Assembly: GCF_001547895.1 (NCBI RefSeq)
Contig: NZ_AP014627.1
Coordinates: forward strand, 1,429,501-1,493,500
Source of the DNA: Pseudomonas sp. Os17
Lineage (GTDB): Bacteria > Pseudomonadota > Gammaproteobacteria > Pseudomonadales > Pseudomonadaceae
Direction of reading: 5' to 3'
Length of the DNA: 64,000 nucleotides
In this document: one piece after another, positions 28,240 to 38,784 of the stretch
Position numbering within the stretch: the first letter of the stretch is position 1
Layout: every line of letters begins with the position of its first letter
Position numbers and translations under genes: made by a program
The notes under the pieces: model-generated
Told to the model about the DNA's origin: nothing
Seen by the model: only the letters and a program-made list of their open reading frames with translations
Database searches by the model: none

Positions 28240-29135
28240 GGCTGCACCTGCGCCCGCTGCAACAGCGCCTGTGCCTGCGCGGCCTCCCCCAGCAGGGTGG
28301 TGAGGCTCGGTACCTGATTGTCCCGTTCGATCAGGGTGGCCATGGGGCCGATCCGCTCCAGCACCTGCTGGTACAGGGCCCAGACTTCCCGGTCCACCGG
28401 GGCGCCGTGGTCATCGATCAACAGGCGGTCGCCGAGGCTGTCCCGGTCTTCGGCGAACCCGGCCAGATGAATCTCGCCCACCGCGTGCAGCGGCAGCGCC
28501 TGCAGGTAGGCCTGGGGATCGCGCTGGTGGTTGATGCACGAGACGTAGAGGTTGTTGACGTCCAGCAGCAGGCCGCAGCCGCTGCGCTGGATCACTTCGC
28601 GGATGAAGTCCGTCTCGTCCAGGGTCGAGCGTTGGAACTGCAGGTAGGTGGCGGGGTTTTCCAGCAGCATGGTTCGCCCCAGGTGATTCTGCAGTTGATC
28701 GATGTGTTCGCAGACCCGCTGCAGGGTCGGCTCATCGTAGGCCAGGGGCAGCAGGTCGTTGAGGAACACCGGGCCGTGGCTGGACCAGGCCAGGTGTTCG
28801 GAAAAGGACTGGGGTTGATAGCGCTCGACCAGAACCGCCAGGCGCTGCAGATGCGCGCTGTCCAGGGGGCCTTCGCCACCAATGGACAGGCCGACACCGT
28901 GCAGCGACAGCGGATACTCCTGGCGAATCAGCCCCAGGTAATGATGGAAGGGGCCGCCGGCCACCATGTAGTTCTCGGCGTGCACCTCGAAAAAGCCCAG
29001 GTCGGGCCGCTGTTCGAGAACCTCCTTGAAGTGTTCGCTCTTGAGCCCCAGGCCTGCGCGGGGCGGCAGGCTCGGGGCGCACGCCTGAATGTCGTGGCGG
29101 GGGCAGTGGTTCAGGGCGTTGTTCATCATCGACAC
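28236..29135 (-). CDS. MNIO family multinuclear iron oxidase (DUF692, BufB-like)
   Basis: This 299-residue TIM-barrel enzyme belongs to DUF692, now called the multinuclear non-heme iron oxidases. Metal-ligand segments are visible: [50 protein letters not shown] and [13 protein letters not shown]. Related enzymes convert cysteines of precursor peptides to oxazolone/thioamide or thiooxazole groups. Here the natural substrate is the small Cys protein encoded 16 bp upstream. The DUF2063 gene overlaps its 3' end. Confidence 0.92.
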   Translation of the reverse strand: MSMMNNALNHCPRHDIQACAPSLPPRAGLGLKSEHFKEVLEQRPDLGFFEVHAENYMVAGGPFHHYLGLIRQEYPLSLHGVGLSIGGEGPLDSAHLQRLAVLVERYQPQSFSEHLAWSSHGPVFLNDLLPLAYDEPTLQRVCEHIDQLQNHLGRTMLLENPATYLQFQRSTLDETDFIREVIQRSGCGLLLDVNNLYVSCINHQRDPQAYLQALPLHAVGEIHLAGFAEDRDSLGDRLLIDDHGAPVDREVWALYQQVLERIGPMATLIERDNQVPSLTTLLGEAAQAQALLQRAQVQP

Positions 29136-29151
29136 TCAGGCTGATGCAGGA

Positions 29152-29454
29152 TCAGGACTTGGCTTTGAAGGCTTCGAGCTGGCCGAAACCGGTGGGCGAG
29201 GTGCTGCTGGCGGTTTTTTCGCAAGTGCCCTTGGGCACCAGCTTCCAGGCGTTGGCCTGATCGTTGACCTTGGAAGTCCCGGCGCAGGTGGTGCCGGCGC
29301 CCGCGGCGCAATCGTTCTTGCCCTTCATGGCCACGCCGAAGCATTTCTCCATATCGCCGGCAGCCTGGGCGCTGGTGGACACCGCGGCGATGCTCAGGGC
29401 GGAACCCAGGGCCAGGACCAGGGCGGTGGCGGACAAGGTGCGAGTGGTGTTCAT
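29152..29454 (-). CDS. Bufferin-type precursor peptide (DUF2282, BufA1-like)
   Basis: This 100-residue protein has a clear Sec signal peptide (cleavage near AQAA, residue 31-32) and a short mature part with four cysteines: Cys38 (MEKCFG), Cys49 (KNDCAAG), Cys57 (TTCAGTS) and Cys78 (KGTCEK). Pattern and context match BufA1/DUF2282 bufferins, whose core cysteines are modified by an MNIO enzyme and whose export protects cells by sequestering copper in the periplasm. It is first in the operon. That the metal here is copper is inferred from characterised relatives. Confidence 0.88.
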   Translation of the reverse strand: MNTTRTLSATALVLALGSALSIAAVSTSAQAAGDMEKCFGVAMKGKNDCAAGAGTTCAGTSKVNDQANAWKLVPKGTCEKTASSTSPTGFGQLEAFKAKS

Positions 29455-29570
29455 GGTGTTTCTCCGGATCGGGGTGGGTTTAAGAAAGCGTGTTTGCTTG
29501 CTTATCCCTCTAGAGAAGGCACCTGGGGATTTGTTACAGCCTGGGACGGAGTTTTTTATTCCGGAACAAA

Positions 29571-29594
29571 AAAACGGCCCCGAAGGGCCGTTTT
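29571..29594 (-). terminator. Terminator of the bra operon
   Basis: AAAACGGCCC and GGGCCGTTTT pair around CGAA. On the minus strand the stem is followed by seven T, so it ends transcription of the leucine/isoleucine/valine operon just before the bufferin promoter region. Confidence 0.88.
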
Positions 29595-29609
29595 CATTGA
29601 CGCGCGGGC

Positions 29610-30311
29610 TTAGCCGCCCAGATAGGCTTCGCGCACCTTCGGATCGGTCAGCAGTGCCTCGCCGGTGCCTTGCATCACCACCCGGCCGTTTTCCAGCACA
29701 TAGGCGCGGTCGGCGATCTTCAGCGCCTGGTTGGCGTTCTGCTCCACCAGGAACACCGTCACGCCGTCGCGGCGCAGCTGTTCGATGATGTCGAAGATCT
29801 GCTGAATGATGATCGGCGCCAGGCCCAGGGACGGCTCGTCCAGCAGCAACAGCTTGGGTTTGCTCATCAGCGCCCGGCCGATGGCGAGCATCTGCTGTTC
29901 GCCGCCGGACATGGTGCCGCCGCGCTGGGTGAAGCGCTCCTTGAGCCGTGGGAACAGCCCCAGGACCTTGTCCATCTGCTCCTGGTAGTCGTCCTTGTCG
30001 GTGAAGAACCCGCCCATGGCGAGGTTCTCCTCCACGGTCAGGCGGGCGAATACCCGGCGGCCCTCGGGCACCACGGCAATGCTCTTGCGCATGATCTGCG
30101 CCGAACTTTGCCCCACCAGCTCTTCACCCAGGTAACGGATGCTGCCGCTGTGGGCCTGCGGCGAACCGCAGAGGGTCATCAGCAGGGTGGATTTGCCGGC
30201 ACCGTTGGCGCCGATCAGGGTGACGATTTCGCCCTGGCGGATTTCGACGTTGACGCTGTGCAACGCCTGGATCTTGCCGTAGAAGGTGGAAACGTTTTCG
30301 AACTGCAGCAT
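29610..30311 (-). CDS. braG: Branched-chain amino acid ABC transporter ATPase (LivF/BraG)
   Basis: This 233-residue cytoplasmic ATPase has Walker [10 protein letters not shown], the signature [15 protein letters not shown], Walker [15 protein letters not shown] and the LivF-type C-terminus. It pairs with BraF to energise uptake of Leu, Ile and Val. Its start abuts the stop of braF, and it is the last gene of the operon. Confidence 0.95.
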   Translation of the reverse strand: MLQFENVSTFYGKIQALHSVNVEIRQGEIVTLIGANGAGKSTLLMTLCGSPQAHSGSIRYLGEELVGQSSAQIMRKSIAVVPEGRRVFARLTVEENLAMGGFFTDKDDYQEQMDKVLGLFPRLKERFTQRGGTMSGGEQQMLAIGRALMSKPKLLLLDEPSLGLAPIIIQQIFDIIEQLRRDGVTVFLVEQNANQALKIADRAYVLENGRVVMQGTGEALLTDPKVREAYLGG

Positions 30312-31075
30312 TTACGCTTCCCCCAGGTAGGCTTTGATCACTTCGGGATTGTCGCGGATCTGTTCCGGCGTACCGTCGGCCAGGGGCGTGCCCTGGTTGA
30401 TCACCACGATATGGTCGGAAATGCTCATGACCAGCTTCATGTCGTGCTCGATCAGCAGCACGGTGACGTTGTGCTCCTCACGCAGCACGCTGATCAGCGC
30501 TTTCAGGTCCTCGGTTTCCTTGGGGTTGAGGCCGGCGGCCGGTTCGTCGAGCATGAGGATCCGCGGACGGGTCATCATGCAGCGAGCGATTTCCAGGCGC
30601 CGTTGCTGACCGTAGGCCAGGGTGCCGGCGGGACGGTTGGCGAACTCCCGCAGGTTGACCTTGTCCAGCCAGTAGCCGGCGTATTCCATGGCCTCGCGCT
30701 CGCTCTTGCGGAACGCCGGGGTCTTGAACAGACCGGCCAGGAAGTTGGTGTTCAGGTGACGGTGCTGGGCGATCAACAGGTTCTCGACCGCCGTCATGTC
30801 CTTGAACAGCCGCACGTTCTGGAAGGTCCGCACCACGCCCTTGCGGGCGATCTTGTGGCCCGGCAGGCCTTCGATCGGCTCGCCGTCCAGGAGAATGCTG
30901 CCGGCGCTGGGCTGGTAGAAGCCGGTCAGGCAGTTGAACACCGTGGTCTTGCCGGCGCCGTTCGGGCCGATCAGCGCCACCACTTGTTTTTCCTTGACGG
31001 TCAGGGCCACGCCATTGACCGCCAGCAGGCCGCCGAAACGCATCGACAGGCCGGTTACTTTGAGGATCTCGCGGC

Positions 31076-31079
<4 letters not shown>
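30312..31079 (-). CDS. braF: Branched-chain amino acid ABC transporter ATPase (LivG/BraF)
   Basis: This 255-residue ATPase has Walker [10 protein letters not shown], Walker [15 protein letters not shown] and an unusual signature [14 protein letters not shown], as in other LivG proteins. The start overlaps the end of braE by 4 bp. It works with BraG. Confidence 0.95.
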
Positions 31080-33252
<2,173 letters not shown>

Positions 33253-33432
33253 TACAACGCTCCTAAAAACCTGATACGCATTTCACTGGTGGAGTCATTT
33301 TCCCGCCCAGGCCCCGTGGATCTGCACCCACTTCGGGCTGGGTTTTGCCAGCGAACCGCTGATGACGGTTTTGAGATTTTCAGGTGGGCGGGATTCCGGA
33401 TCACGGAATACAGGCCCATACATTCTTAAAAC

Positions 33433-33458
33433 AAAGCCCACGGCGAGCCGTGGGCTTT
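33433..33458 (-). terminator. Attenuator hairpin between braC and braD
   Basis: AAAGCCCACGGC and GCCGTGGGCTTT form a perfect 12-bp stem around GA. On the minus strand the stem is followed by TGTTTTAAG. It lies inside the operon after braC, so it probably lowers expression of the membrane components relative to the binding protein. Confidence 0.8.
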
Positions 33459-33482
33459 ATTGGCAGTCAGTCAGGCCGCGCC

Positions 33483-34610
33483 TTACTGAAGAGAAACTTC
33501 GGTTTTAGGTTTGCCGAAGTGCCACTCGTAGACCACGAATTTGAAGTCTTTCAAGTCGCCCTTGGCATCGAAGCTCAGGTCGCCGGTGGGGGTCTTGAAG
33601 GTGCCGGCGTGGATGGCTTCAGCCACCTTGGCCGAGTCTTCGCTCTTGGCGTTGGTAATGGCGCCAGCGATCACTTCAACGGCGGAGTAGGAAGGGAATA
33701 CGAAAGGACCGCTCGGGTCTTCTTTCTTGGCCTTGAACGCGTCAGCCAGGGCGACGTTGGCCGGGTCCTGGTCGAAGGATTTCGGCAGGGTTACCAGCAG
33801 GCCTTCGGAAGCGTCCTTGGCGATCTGCGAAATGGAGTCGTTACCCACGCCTTCCGGACCCATGAACTTGGCCTTCAGGCCCTTTTCCTGGGCTTGACGC
33901 AGGATCAGGCCCAGCTCTGGGTGGTAGCCGCCGTAGTAGACGAAGTCGACGTTGGCTTGCTTGAGCTTGGCGATCAGCGAAGAGAAGTCCTTGTCGCCGG
34001 CGTTGATGCCTTCGAACACGGCCACTTTGGTGCCTTTCTTCTCCAGGGTCTGCTTCACGGCGGTGGCGATGCCTTCACCGTACTGCTGCTTGTCGTGGAG
34101 CACGGCGACGATCTTGGGCTTCACGTGATCGGCGATGTAGTTGCCGGCGGCCGGGCCCTGGGCGCTGTCCAGGCCGATGGTGCGGAACACCATCTTGTAA
34201 CCACGGGCGGTGATGTCCGGGCTGGTGGCGGCGGGGGTGATCATCACCACGCCTTCGTCTTCGTAGATGTCGGAAGCGGGTTGAGTGGAGCTGGAGCACA
34301 GGTGGCCGACCACGAACTTGACGCCATCGTTGACCACTTTGTTGGCCACCGCCACGGCTTGTTTAGGGTCGCAGGCGTCATCGTATTCAACGGCTTCGAG
34401 CTTCTTGCCGTTGACGCCGCCCTTGGCGTTGATCTGTTCGATGGCCATTTTGGCGCCACTGAACTGCATGTCGCCGTATTGGGCTACCGGGCCGGTCTTG
34501 GGGCCGGCGATACCGATCTTGATGGTGTCAGCTGCGAACGAATGGCTGGCAACACCGGCCAGGACCATAGCGGCAAACAGTTTGGAAATCTGCTTAGTAG
34601 CCTTATTCAT
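33483..34610 (-). CDS. braC: Branched-chain amino acid-binding periplasmic protein BraC
   Basis: This 375-residue protein has a Sec signal peptide (about 1-27, ending SHSFA) and a type 1 periplasmic-binding domain. The features match LIV-binding proteins: DTIKIGIAGPKTGPVAQYG, VEYDDACDPKQAVAVANK, VVGHLCSSSTQPASDIY. It captures Leu, Ile, Val (and Ala/Thr in Pseudomonas) for BraDEFG. The gene leads the operon, preceded by GGAG. Confidence 0.95.
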   Translation of the reverse strand: MNKATKQISKLFAAMVLAGVASHSFAADTIKIGIAGPKTGPVAQYGDMQFSGAKMAIEQINAKGGVNGKKLEAVEYDDACDPKQAVAVANKVVNDGVKFVVGHLCSSSTQPASDIYEDEGVVMITPAATSPDITARGYKMVFRTIGLDSAQGPAAGNYIADHVKPKIVAVLHDKQQYGEGIATAVKQTLEKKGTKVAVFEGINAGDKDFSSLIAKLKQANVDFVYYGGYHPELGLILRQAQEKGLKAKFMGPEGVGNDSISQIAKDASEGLLVTLPKSFDQDPANVALADAFKAKKEDPSGPFVFPSYSAVEVIAGAITNAKSEDSAKVAEAIHAGTFKTPTGDLSFDAKGDLKDFKFVVYEWHFGKPKTEVSLQ

Positions 34611-34950
34611 AGTGCTCCACTCTTACTGTTGTAATTTTTATAGTTCCGGCGGCCTTGGGTCGCAGAACCGAATCAGATATATCGCGAATATCCGTCGGAA
34701 ATGCCCCTGGCAACTGTACCGGTACAGTGTAGAGCGCCGGTTGTTCGCTTGAAAAGCTGGCGGCTGGGGGCAAAAACGCGGAGTGTCGCTTAATTGAAAG
34801 AAAAAGACAGATTTGCGGCGTGGCTTGCGCCCGGTTTGGCGTCAGTCCCTGGCGCTTCTGAGCTTCTCGATCGGTGACGCATTTGCTTCTGGGTTTTTCT
34901 GCCAGAGCACCGACGTTATGATTGCGCCGATTTCATTTCTGGACAGTCCC
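34611..34950. other. Intergenic region between divergent braC and the DUF2288 gene
   Basis: These 340 bp contain a perfect 16-bp palindrome (34713-34728) next to a TTGCCA that could be the -35 box for braC, with an AT-rich segment (34670-34690) further downstream on the minus strand. The rest is the upstream region of the DUF2288 gene. No RNA gene or further CDS is apparent. Confidence 0.6.
34713..34728. promoter_or_regulatory. Perfect 16-bp palindrome upstream of braC (operator candidate)
   Basis: ACTGTACCGGTACAGT lies about 103 bp before the braC start. The half-site spacing (CTGT-N6-ACAG) does not fit the LexA consensus (N8). It resembles sites of GntR/MocR-type regulators, but the regulator is not identified. 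Confidence 0.6.
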
Positions 34951-35256
34951 ATGACTCAAGAACCTAGCACCCTCTATGCCAAGCTGCTTGGTGAGACCGC
35001 ATCTATCAGCTGGAAGGAACTGGAGCCGTTCTTCGCCAAGGGTGCCCTATTGTGGGTCGACGCCGAGCTGGATCTGATCGAGGCGGCCCAGGCGGTGGCG
35101 CAGAACGAGGCGCAAAAAGTCGCGGCCTGGCTGGCCGAAGGGAAGGTTGAAAAGCTGTCTGCGACGCGGGCGTCCGATCTGTTGGAACGTGATCCGCAGC
35201 TGTGGGCGGTGGTGGTTTCACCGTGGATTCTGACCCAGGAAAGAGCAGCGCGCTGA
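34951..35256 (+). CDS. DUF2288 domain protein
   Basis: This 101-residue, acidic, mostly helical cytoplasmic protein of unknown function (DUF2288) is conserved in gammaproteobacteria. The sequence begins MTQEPSTLYAKLLGETASI and includes GALLWVDAELDLIEAAQAVA. The ATG at 34951 is used because earlier in-frame starts extend beyond the conserved length. It has no obvious operon partner. Confidence 0.8.
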   Translation: MTQEPSTLYAKLLGETASISWKELEPFFAKGALLWVDAELDLIEAAQAVAQNEAQKVAAWLAEGKVEKLSATRASDLLERDPQLWAVVVSPWILTQERAAR

Positions 35257-35456
35257 CGGCGTGCGCCGATTTGGTGCGACGTTTTGTCGGACAAAAGTGT
35301 GTAGCCGAGTAACCGTGAATTTCGTGATGGCACCTTGCCGTGGAGAAAGGCCCCACAAGGCTTTCAGCCAGGGTGACGTTCACGGAAGGGGCACAGTTTC
35401 AAGCCCATCCGACGAGCTGCTTAATTGTTTCGTGGTGTGAGCCAATGACCCATTCG

Positions 35457-35499
35457 CCGACAAGCCGGCTCCTGCAGGGCGCAGGAGCCGGCTTGTCGG
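35457..35499. repeat. Perfect REP palindrome downstream of the tubulin-like gene
   Basis: A 19-bp perfect stem (CCGACAAGCCGGCTCCTGC and its complement) with a 5-base loop, made of two REP cores head to head. It sits 11 bp after the stop of the minus-strand tubulin-like gene and may double as a transcript end or stabiliser. Confidence 0.88.
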
Positions 35500-35509
35500 T
35501 GCAGCCCGG

Positions 35510-37690
35510 TCAGTAGGCGGTCTTGCCCGTGTGGCTGTTGAGGGAGATGACCCGGGTCTTGCCGATGCGGTGACGGTAGATTTCCCGCAGGTACTTGATG
35601 GCCTTCTTCACGCAATCCCGAGACAGGCGGATGTCGTTGATCGAGACGAACTTGTCCTTGTCGTTGATCAGCTCGCGGTACTTCTTCTCGTACATCGGCT
35701 TGATCGCGTACCAGTTGGTATCGAGGATCTTCGCCGGGTTCTCGAATTCGTTGAGCAGATCGTCGATGCGGTCTTCGTCGAATTGCTCGCTGACGATGAA
35801 ATCCAGCACCGAGTTGTCCAGGGTGTCGTCGAAGCGGTACGGATTGCGCGCGAAGCAACGCTTGATAAAGGCCACGATCAGGGTCAGGAAGTCGTCCGAC
35901 AGGCACGGGCTCTTGGCGATCAGGGTGGTCAGCGACAGGTTGGCCGAAGCGCCGATCACCAGCGCATAACGCTTGAGGGTGGTGTTGGGGAACAGGCTGT
36001 TGAGGTGGGTCTTGAGCCGGTTCAGGTCCATGTAGGACAGCTTGTAGTCCTTGGGCAGGGAGACGATCGACACCACCGACGAGCAGTTCTTGAAGAAGTG
36101 CAGGTCGTGCAGCGCCGCCGCGTCATAACCCGACGCCTTGTACTGCTCCAGGGCCGCGCGATAGCGCTTGGACTCGATCGGCAGCAGGCTGATGCCTTCG
36201 ATGGCCTGGGTCACCTTGTTGAAGTGCGGCAGGTCGATGGAGCGGAAGAACAGGTCGTCGATGTTCAGGCGCTGCGGCTCTTTCTCGAACACCTTGAACT
36301 TGTCGCCGGTGGGCACCGGCTGCTCCGGCACCACGGATTCGGCATAGGCGATCGCCACCGGGCCGGCCAGGCTCATGAACAGGTCGTTGGCGTCCAGGCG
36401 GATGGTCTCGCCGATGTCGATGCCGGCGCGCCGGAAGTAGTTCTGGTCGTAGTCGGTGGTCACCGCCTGGGCGGTGAGGATGTTGAAGATCTGCTGGGAG
36501 ATGTACTGGTTGGCGTGCTTCTCCATGGCGTTGACGTCGATGTTCTGGATGTTGCCGTCATCGCTTTCTTCGGCGTAACGCATGATGTCGTTGGAGATCA
36601 GCATCATCGCGTTCCACGGGCGGATCCGCCCCATCACACTGGCTTCGCTGCTGTCTTCGTTGTCGAAGTTGTAGGAGAAGTCCCACTCTTCCGAAAGGTA
36701 TTTGCACAGCAGGCGGCCGGCGTTGATATGCAGCGCCTCGGACATTTCGCTGCGATGGTCCGAGATGTTCGGCAGCACGCAGATGCCACTGGTGAAGATC
36801 GGCTCGAAGACGAAGGAGTGGCCGCTCTTGCTGTCGTGCTCGTCCATCGGCTTGGTGTCGAAGGTCTTGTTCATGTACGAGTACTGCTGGGCCAGGCCGA
36901 ACTCCGAAGCCATGCCCGAACCGGTACCGCCGCCGGCACTGAAGATCGAGAAGTACAGGCGCGACTGGTTGGCCTTGATCCCGCAGGAATCGATCAGGTA
37001 CGAGTGGATCATTTTCCAGTCGGGGCTGGAGAAACGCTGGGTGTCCTTGTTGAGGATGATCTTGGCCAGGTACTGGCCGAGGATCGGCGCGTTACCGGCG
37101 CCGCCGGCGTGGACTTCCGAGAGGTCCATGATCTTCATCTTGCTGTAGTCGCGGATGAAGCCGCTCTTTTCGCCCTTGCGCGAGAAGCGGATGCGCCCGG
37201 CGATGTCCTTGTCCAGGTCGCCGAGCATCACCAGCGGTTCCACCAGGAACACCGGCTTGCTGGCCTTGCTCTGGCCCAGGCGCAGGTTCTGGCGAATCCA
37301 CTGCGCGGGGCTGTAGCCGCCTTCGTAGACCTTGTCTTCGTTATTGAATTCGTTGAGGTAGAACTTGCGGGCGTTGTACACCAGCTCCGCCACATCCAGG
37401 GCGATGTTGGAGCCGCAGCGGCCCAGGCCGATCAGGCACACCGAGGGGAATTCCTGGTCGCGGCGGTTTTCCTGCTCGTCTTCCAGGTGCGGTGGACGCG
37501 GAAACACGGAATCGCGCAGGCCGTCGAGGTTGTCGAGGATGCGGTCGGTGTTGGTTTCGGTGAAGTACAGGTACTGCTGGGTCGACAGGGGGCGTGAACT
37601 GGACAATGGCTTCGTATCTGAGTGGCTTGATGTGGGGGAGGTCAGCGTCATCTCGGAGACTGCGTTGGCAGGATTGTTTTTAGAAGTCAT
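35510..37690 (-). CDS. Tubulin/FtsZ-superfamily protein (tubulin-like)
   Basis: This 726-residue protein belongs to the tubulin/FtsZ superfamily. The N-terminal nucleotide-binding strand-loop reads SVCLIGLGRCGSNIALD (GLGRCGSN at 88-95). The phosphate-binding signature is FSAGGGTGSGMASEFGLA (GGGTGSG at 253-259), the tubulin form of the FtsZ GGGTGTG loop. The first 80 residues are Ser/Thr-rich and disordered-looking. The region after 450 does not resemble FtsZ. It fits the bacterial tubulin-like (Tubulin_2) group, of unknown role. The ATG at 37690 is chosen (a TTG-initiated longer form is possible); its ribosome-binding site is weak. It stands alone between a hydroxyisobutyrate-dehydrogenase-like gene and the DUF2288 gene. 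Confidence 0.85.
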   Translation of the reverse strand: MTSKNNPANAVSEMTLTSPTSSHSDTKPLSSSRPLSTQQYLYFTETNTDRILDNLDGLRDSVFPRPPHLEDEQENRRDQEFPSVCLIGLGRCGSNIALDVAELVYNARKFYLNEFNNEDKVYEGGYSPAQWIRQNLRLGQSKASKPVFLVEPLVMLGDLDKDIAGRIRFSRKGEKSGFIRDYSKMKIMDLSEVHAGGAGNAPILGQYLAKIILNKDTQRFSSPDWKMIHSYLIDSCGIKANQSRLYFSIFSAGGGTGSGMASEFGLAQQYSYMNKTFDTKPMDEHDSKSGHSFVFEPIFTSGICVLPNISDHRSEMSEALHINAGRLLCKYLSEEWDFSYNFDNEDSSEASVMGRIRPWNAMMLISNDIMRYAEESDDGNIQNIDVNAMEKHANQYISQQIFNILTAQAVTTDYDQNYFRRAGIDIGETIRLDANDLFMSLAGPVAIAYAESVVPEQPVPTGDKFKVFEKEPQRLNIDDLFFRSIDLPHFNKVTQAIEGISLLPIESKRYRAALEQYKASGYDAAALHDLHFFKNCSSVVSIVSLPKDYKLSYMDLNRLKTHLNSLFPNTTLKRYALVIGASANLSLTTLIAKSPCLSDDFLTLIVAFIKRCFARNPYRFDDTLDNSVLDFIVSEQFDEDRIDDLLNEFENPAKILDTNWYAIKPMYEKKYRELINDKDKFVSINDIRLSRDCVKKAIKYLREIYRHRIGKTRVISLNSHTGKTAY

Positions 37691-37887
37691 TGTGCGCCAT
37701 ATGCCTGGTCTGGTTGGCTCGAGACGAGGTGTCAGCGAACCATCACGGAATGGGACCTCGTCGCTGCGTGGAGCGCGAATTTTGCCCAAGGCGTCAGGGT
37801 ATTTACTGAGCGTCGCTCGGGGGAATCCTTTCCTGAATCATGATGAATCGGCCAGTATTCGATGATCTTTAATCAAATGGGGGCAAT

Positions 37888-38784
37888 ATGATGTCAGCGT
37901 TACCTTCACTCGGGTTTGCCGGGATCGGCCTGATGGGGCTGCCCATGTGCCGCCGGCTGCTGGCTGCGGGCTATGAGCTGACGGTGTGGAACCGCAATCC
38001 GCAGAAATGCGCGCCCCTGGTGGCCGCCGGGGCGCGACAAGTGGCCACACCGGCGCAGCTGTGCGAACACGCCGATCTGGTACTGCTGTGCCTGGCCAAT
38101 ACCGACGTGGTGCGCGAAGTGGTGTTTGGCGTTGATGGTGTTGCCCAGGGCGCCCGGGCCGGGCAACTGCTTCTGGACCTGTCCAGCCTGGAGCCCAGTG
38201 CCACCCGGGACATGGCCGCGGCGCTGGCTCGCGACACCGGCATGACCTGGGTCGACGCCCCGGTTTCCGGCGGCACCACGGGCGCCGAGTCCGGCAGCCT
38301 GGCGATCATGGTCGGCGGCGAGGCGGCGGACATCGAACGGGTGCGCCCGGTGCTGCTGACCCTGGGGCAGCGGGTCACCCATATGGGCGCGGTGGGCGCC
38401 GGTCAGGTGACCAAGGCCTGCAACCAGATGATCGTCGCCTGCAACGCCCTGGTGATTGCCGAAGTGGTGGCCCTGGCGGAACGTTCGGGGGTGGACGCCA
38501 AGCTGATCGCCGAGGCCCTGGCCGGCGGCTTTGCCGATTCGAAACCCTTGCAGATTCTCGCTCCGCAAATGGCCGAGAGCCGCTTCGAACCGGTGAAGTG
38601 GCATGTGCGGACCCTGCTCAAGGACCTGGACGGCGCGGTGAAATTGTCCCGGGAGCAGGGCTCGGCGACCCCGATCAGCGGATTAGCTGCACAGTTGATG
38701 CGCCTGCATGGAGCGCAGGGCTACCTGGAGCAGGATCCGGCGACCCTGATCCGCCTGTACCGGGATCCGACAGGGCTGGATTGA
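37888..38784 (+). CDS. 3-hydroxyisobutyrate dehydrogenase-family NAD(P)-dependent oxidoreductase
   Basis: This 298-residue beta-hydroxyacid dehydrogenase has the Rossmann motif GFAGIGLMGLPMCRRLL, substrate-binding signature DAPVSGGTTGAESGSLAIMVGG and catalytic lysine region GAGQVTKACNQMIVA. It could be tartronate semialdehyde reductase or 3-hydroxyisobutyrate dehydrogenase; the substrate is not clear. A GGGGG ribosome-binding site precedes the double ATG. Its 3' end overlaps the convergent gene by 110 bp. Confidence 0.88.
   Translation: MMSALPSLGFAGIGLMGLPMCRRLLAAGYELTVWNRNPQKCAPLVAAGARQVATPAQLCEHADLVLLCLANTDVVREVVFGVDGVAQGARAGQLLLDLSSLEPSATRDMAAALARDTGMTWVDAPVSGGTTGAESGSLAIMVGGEAADIERVRPVLLTLGQRVTHMGAVGAGQVTKACNQMIVACNALVIAEVVALAERSGVDAKLIAEALAGGFADSKPLQILAPQMAESRFEPVKWHVRTLLKDLDGAVKLSREQGSATPISGLAAQLMRLHGAQGYLEQDPATLIRLYRDPTGLD

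Noticed and set aside
29533..29538. TGTAAC on the minus strand upstream of the bufferin precursor gene as an ECF sigma factor -35 box
   Set aside because: No CGTC-like -10 box lies at the usual spacing and no ECF sigma gene is adjacent.
34713..34728. LexA (SOS) box upstream of braC
   Set aside because: The half-sites CTGT and ACAG are separated by 6 bases rather than 8.
35531..37597. 688-codon plus-strand ORF opposite the tubulin-like gene
   Set aside because: Antisense shadow; the minus-strand frame carries the GGGTGSG and Rossmann-like motifs.
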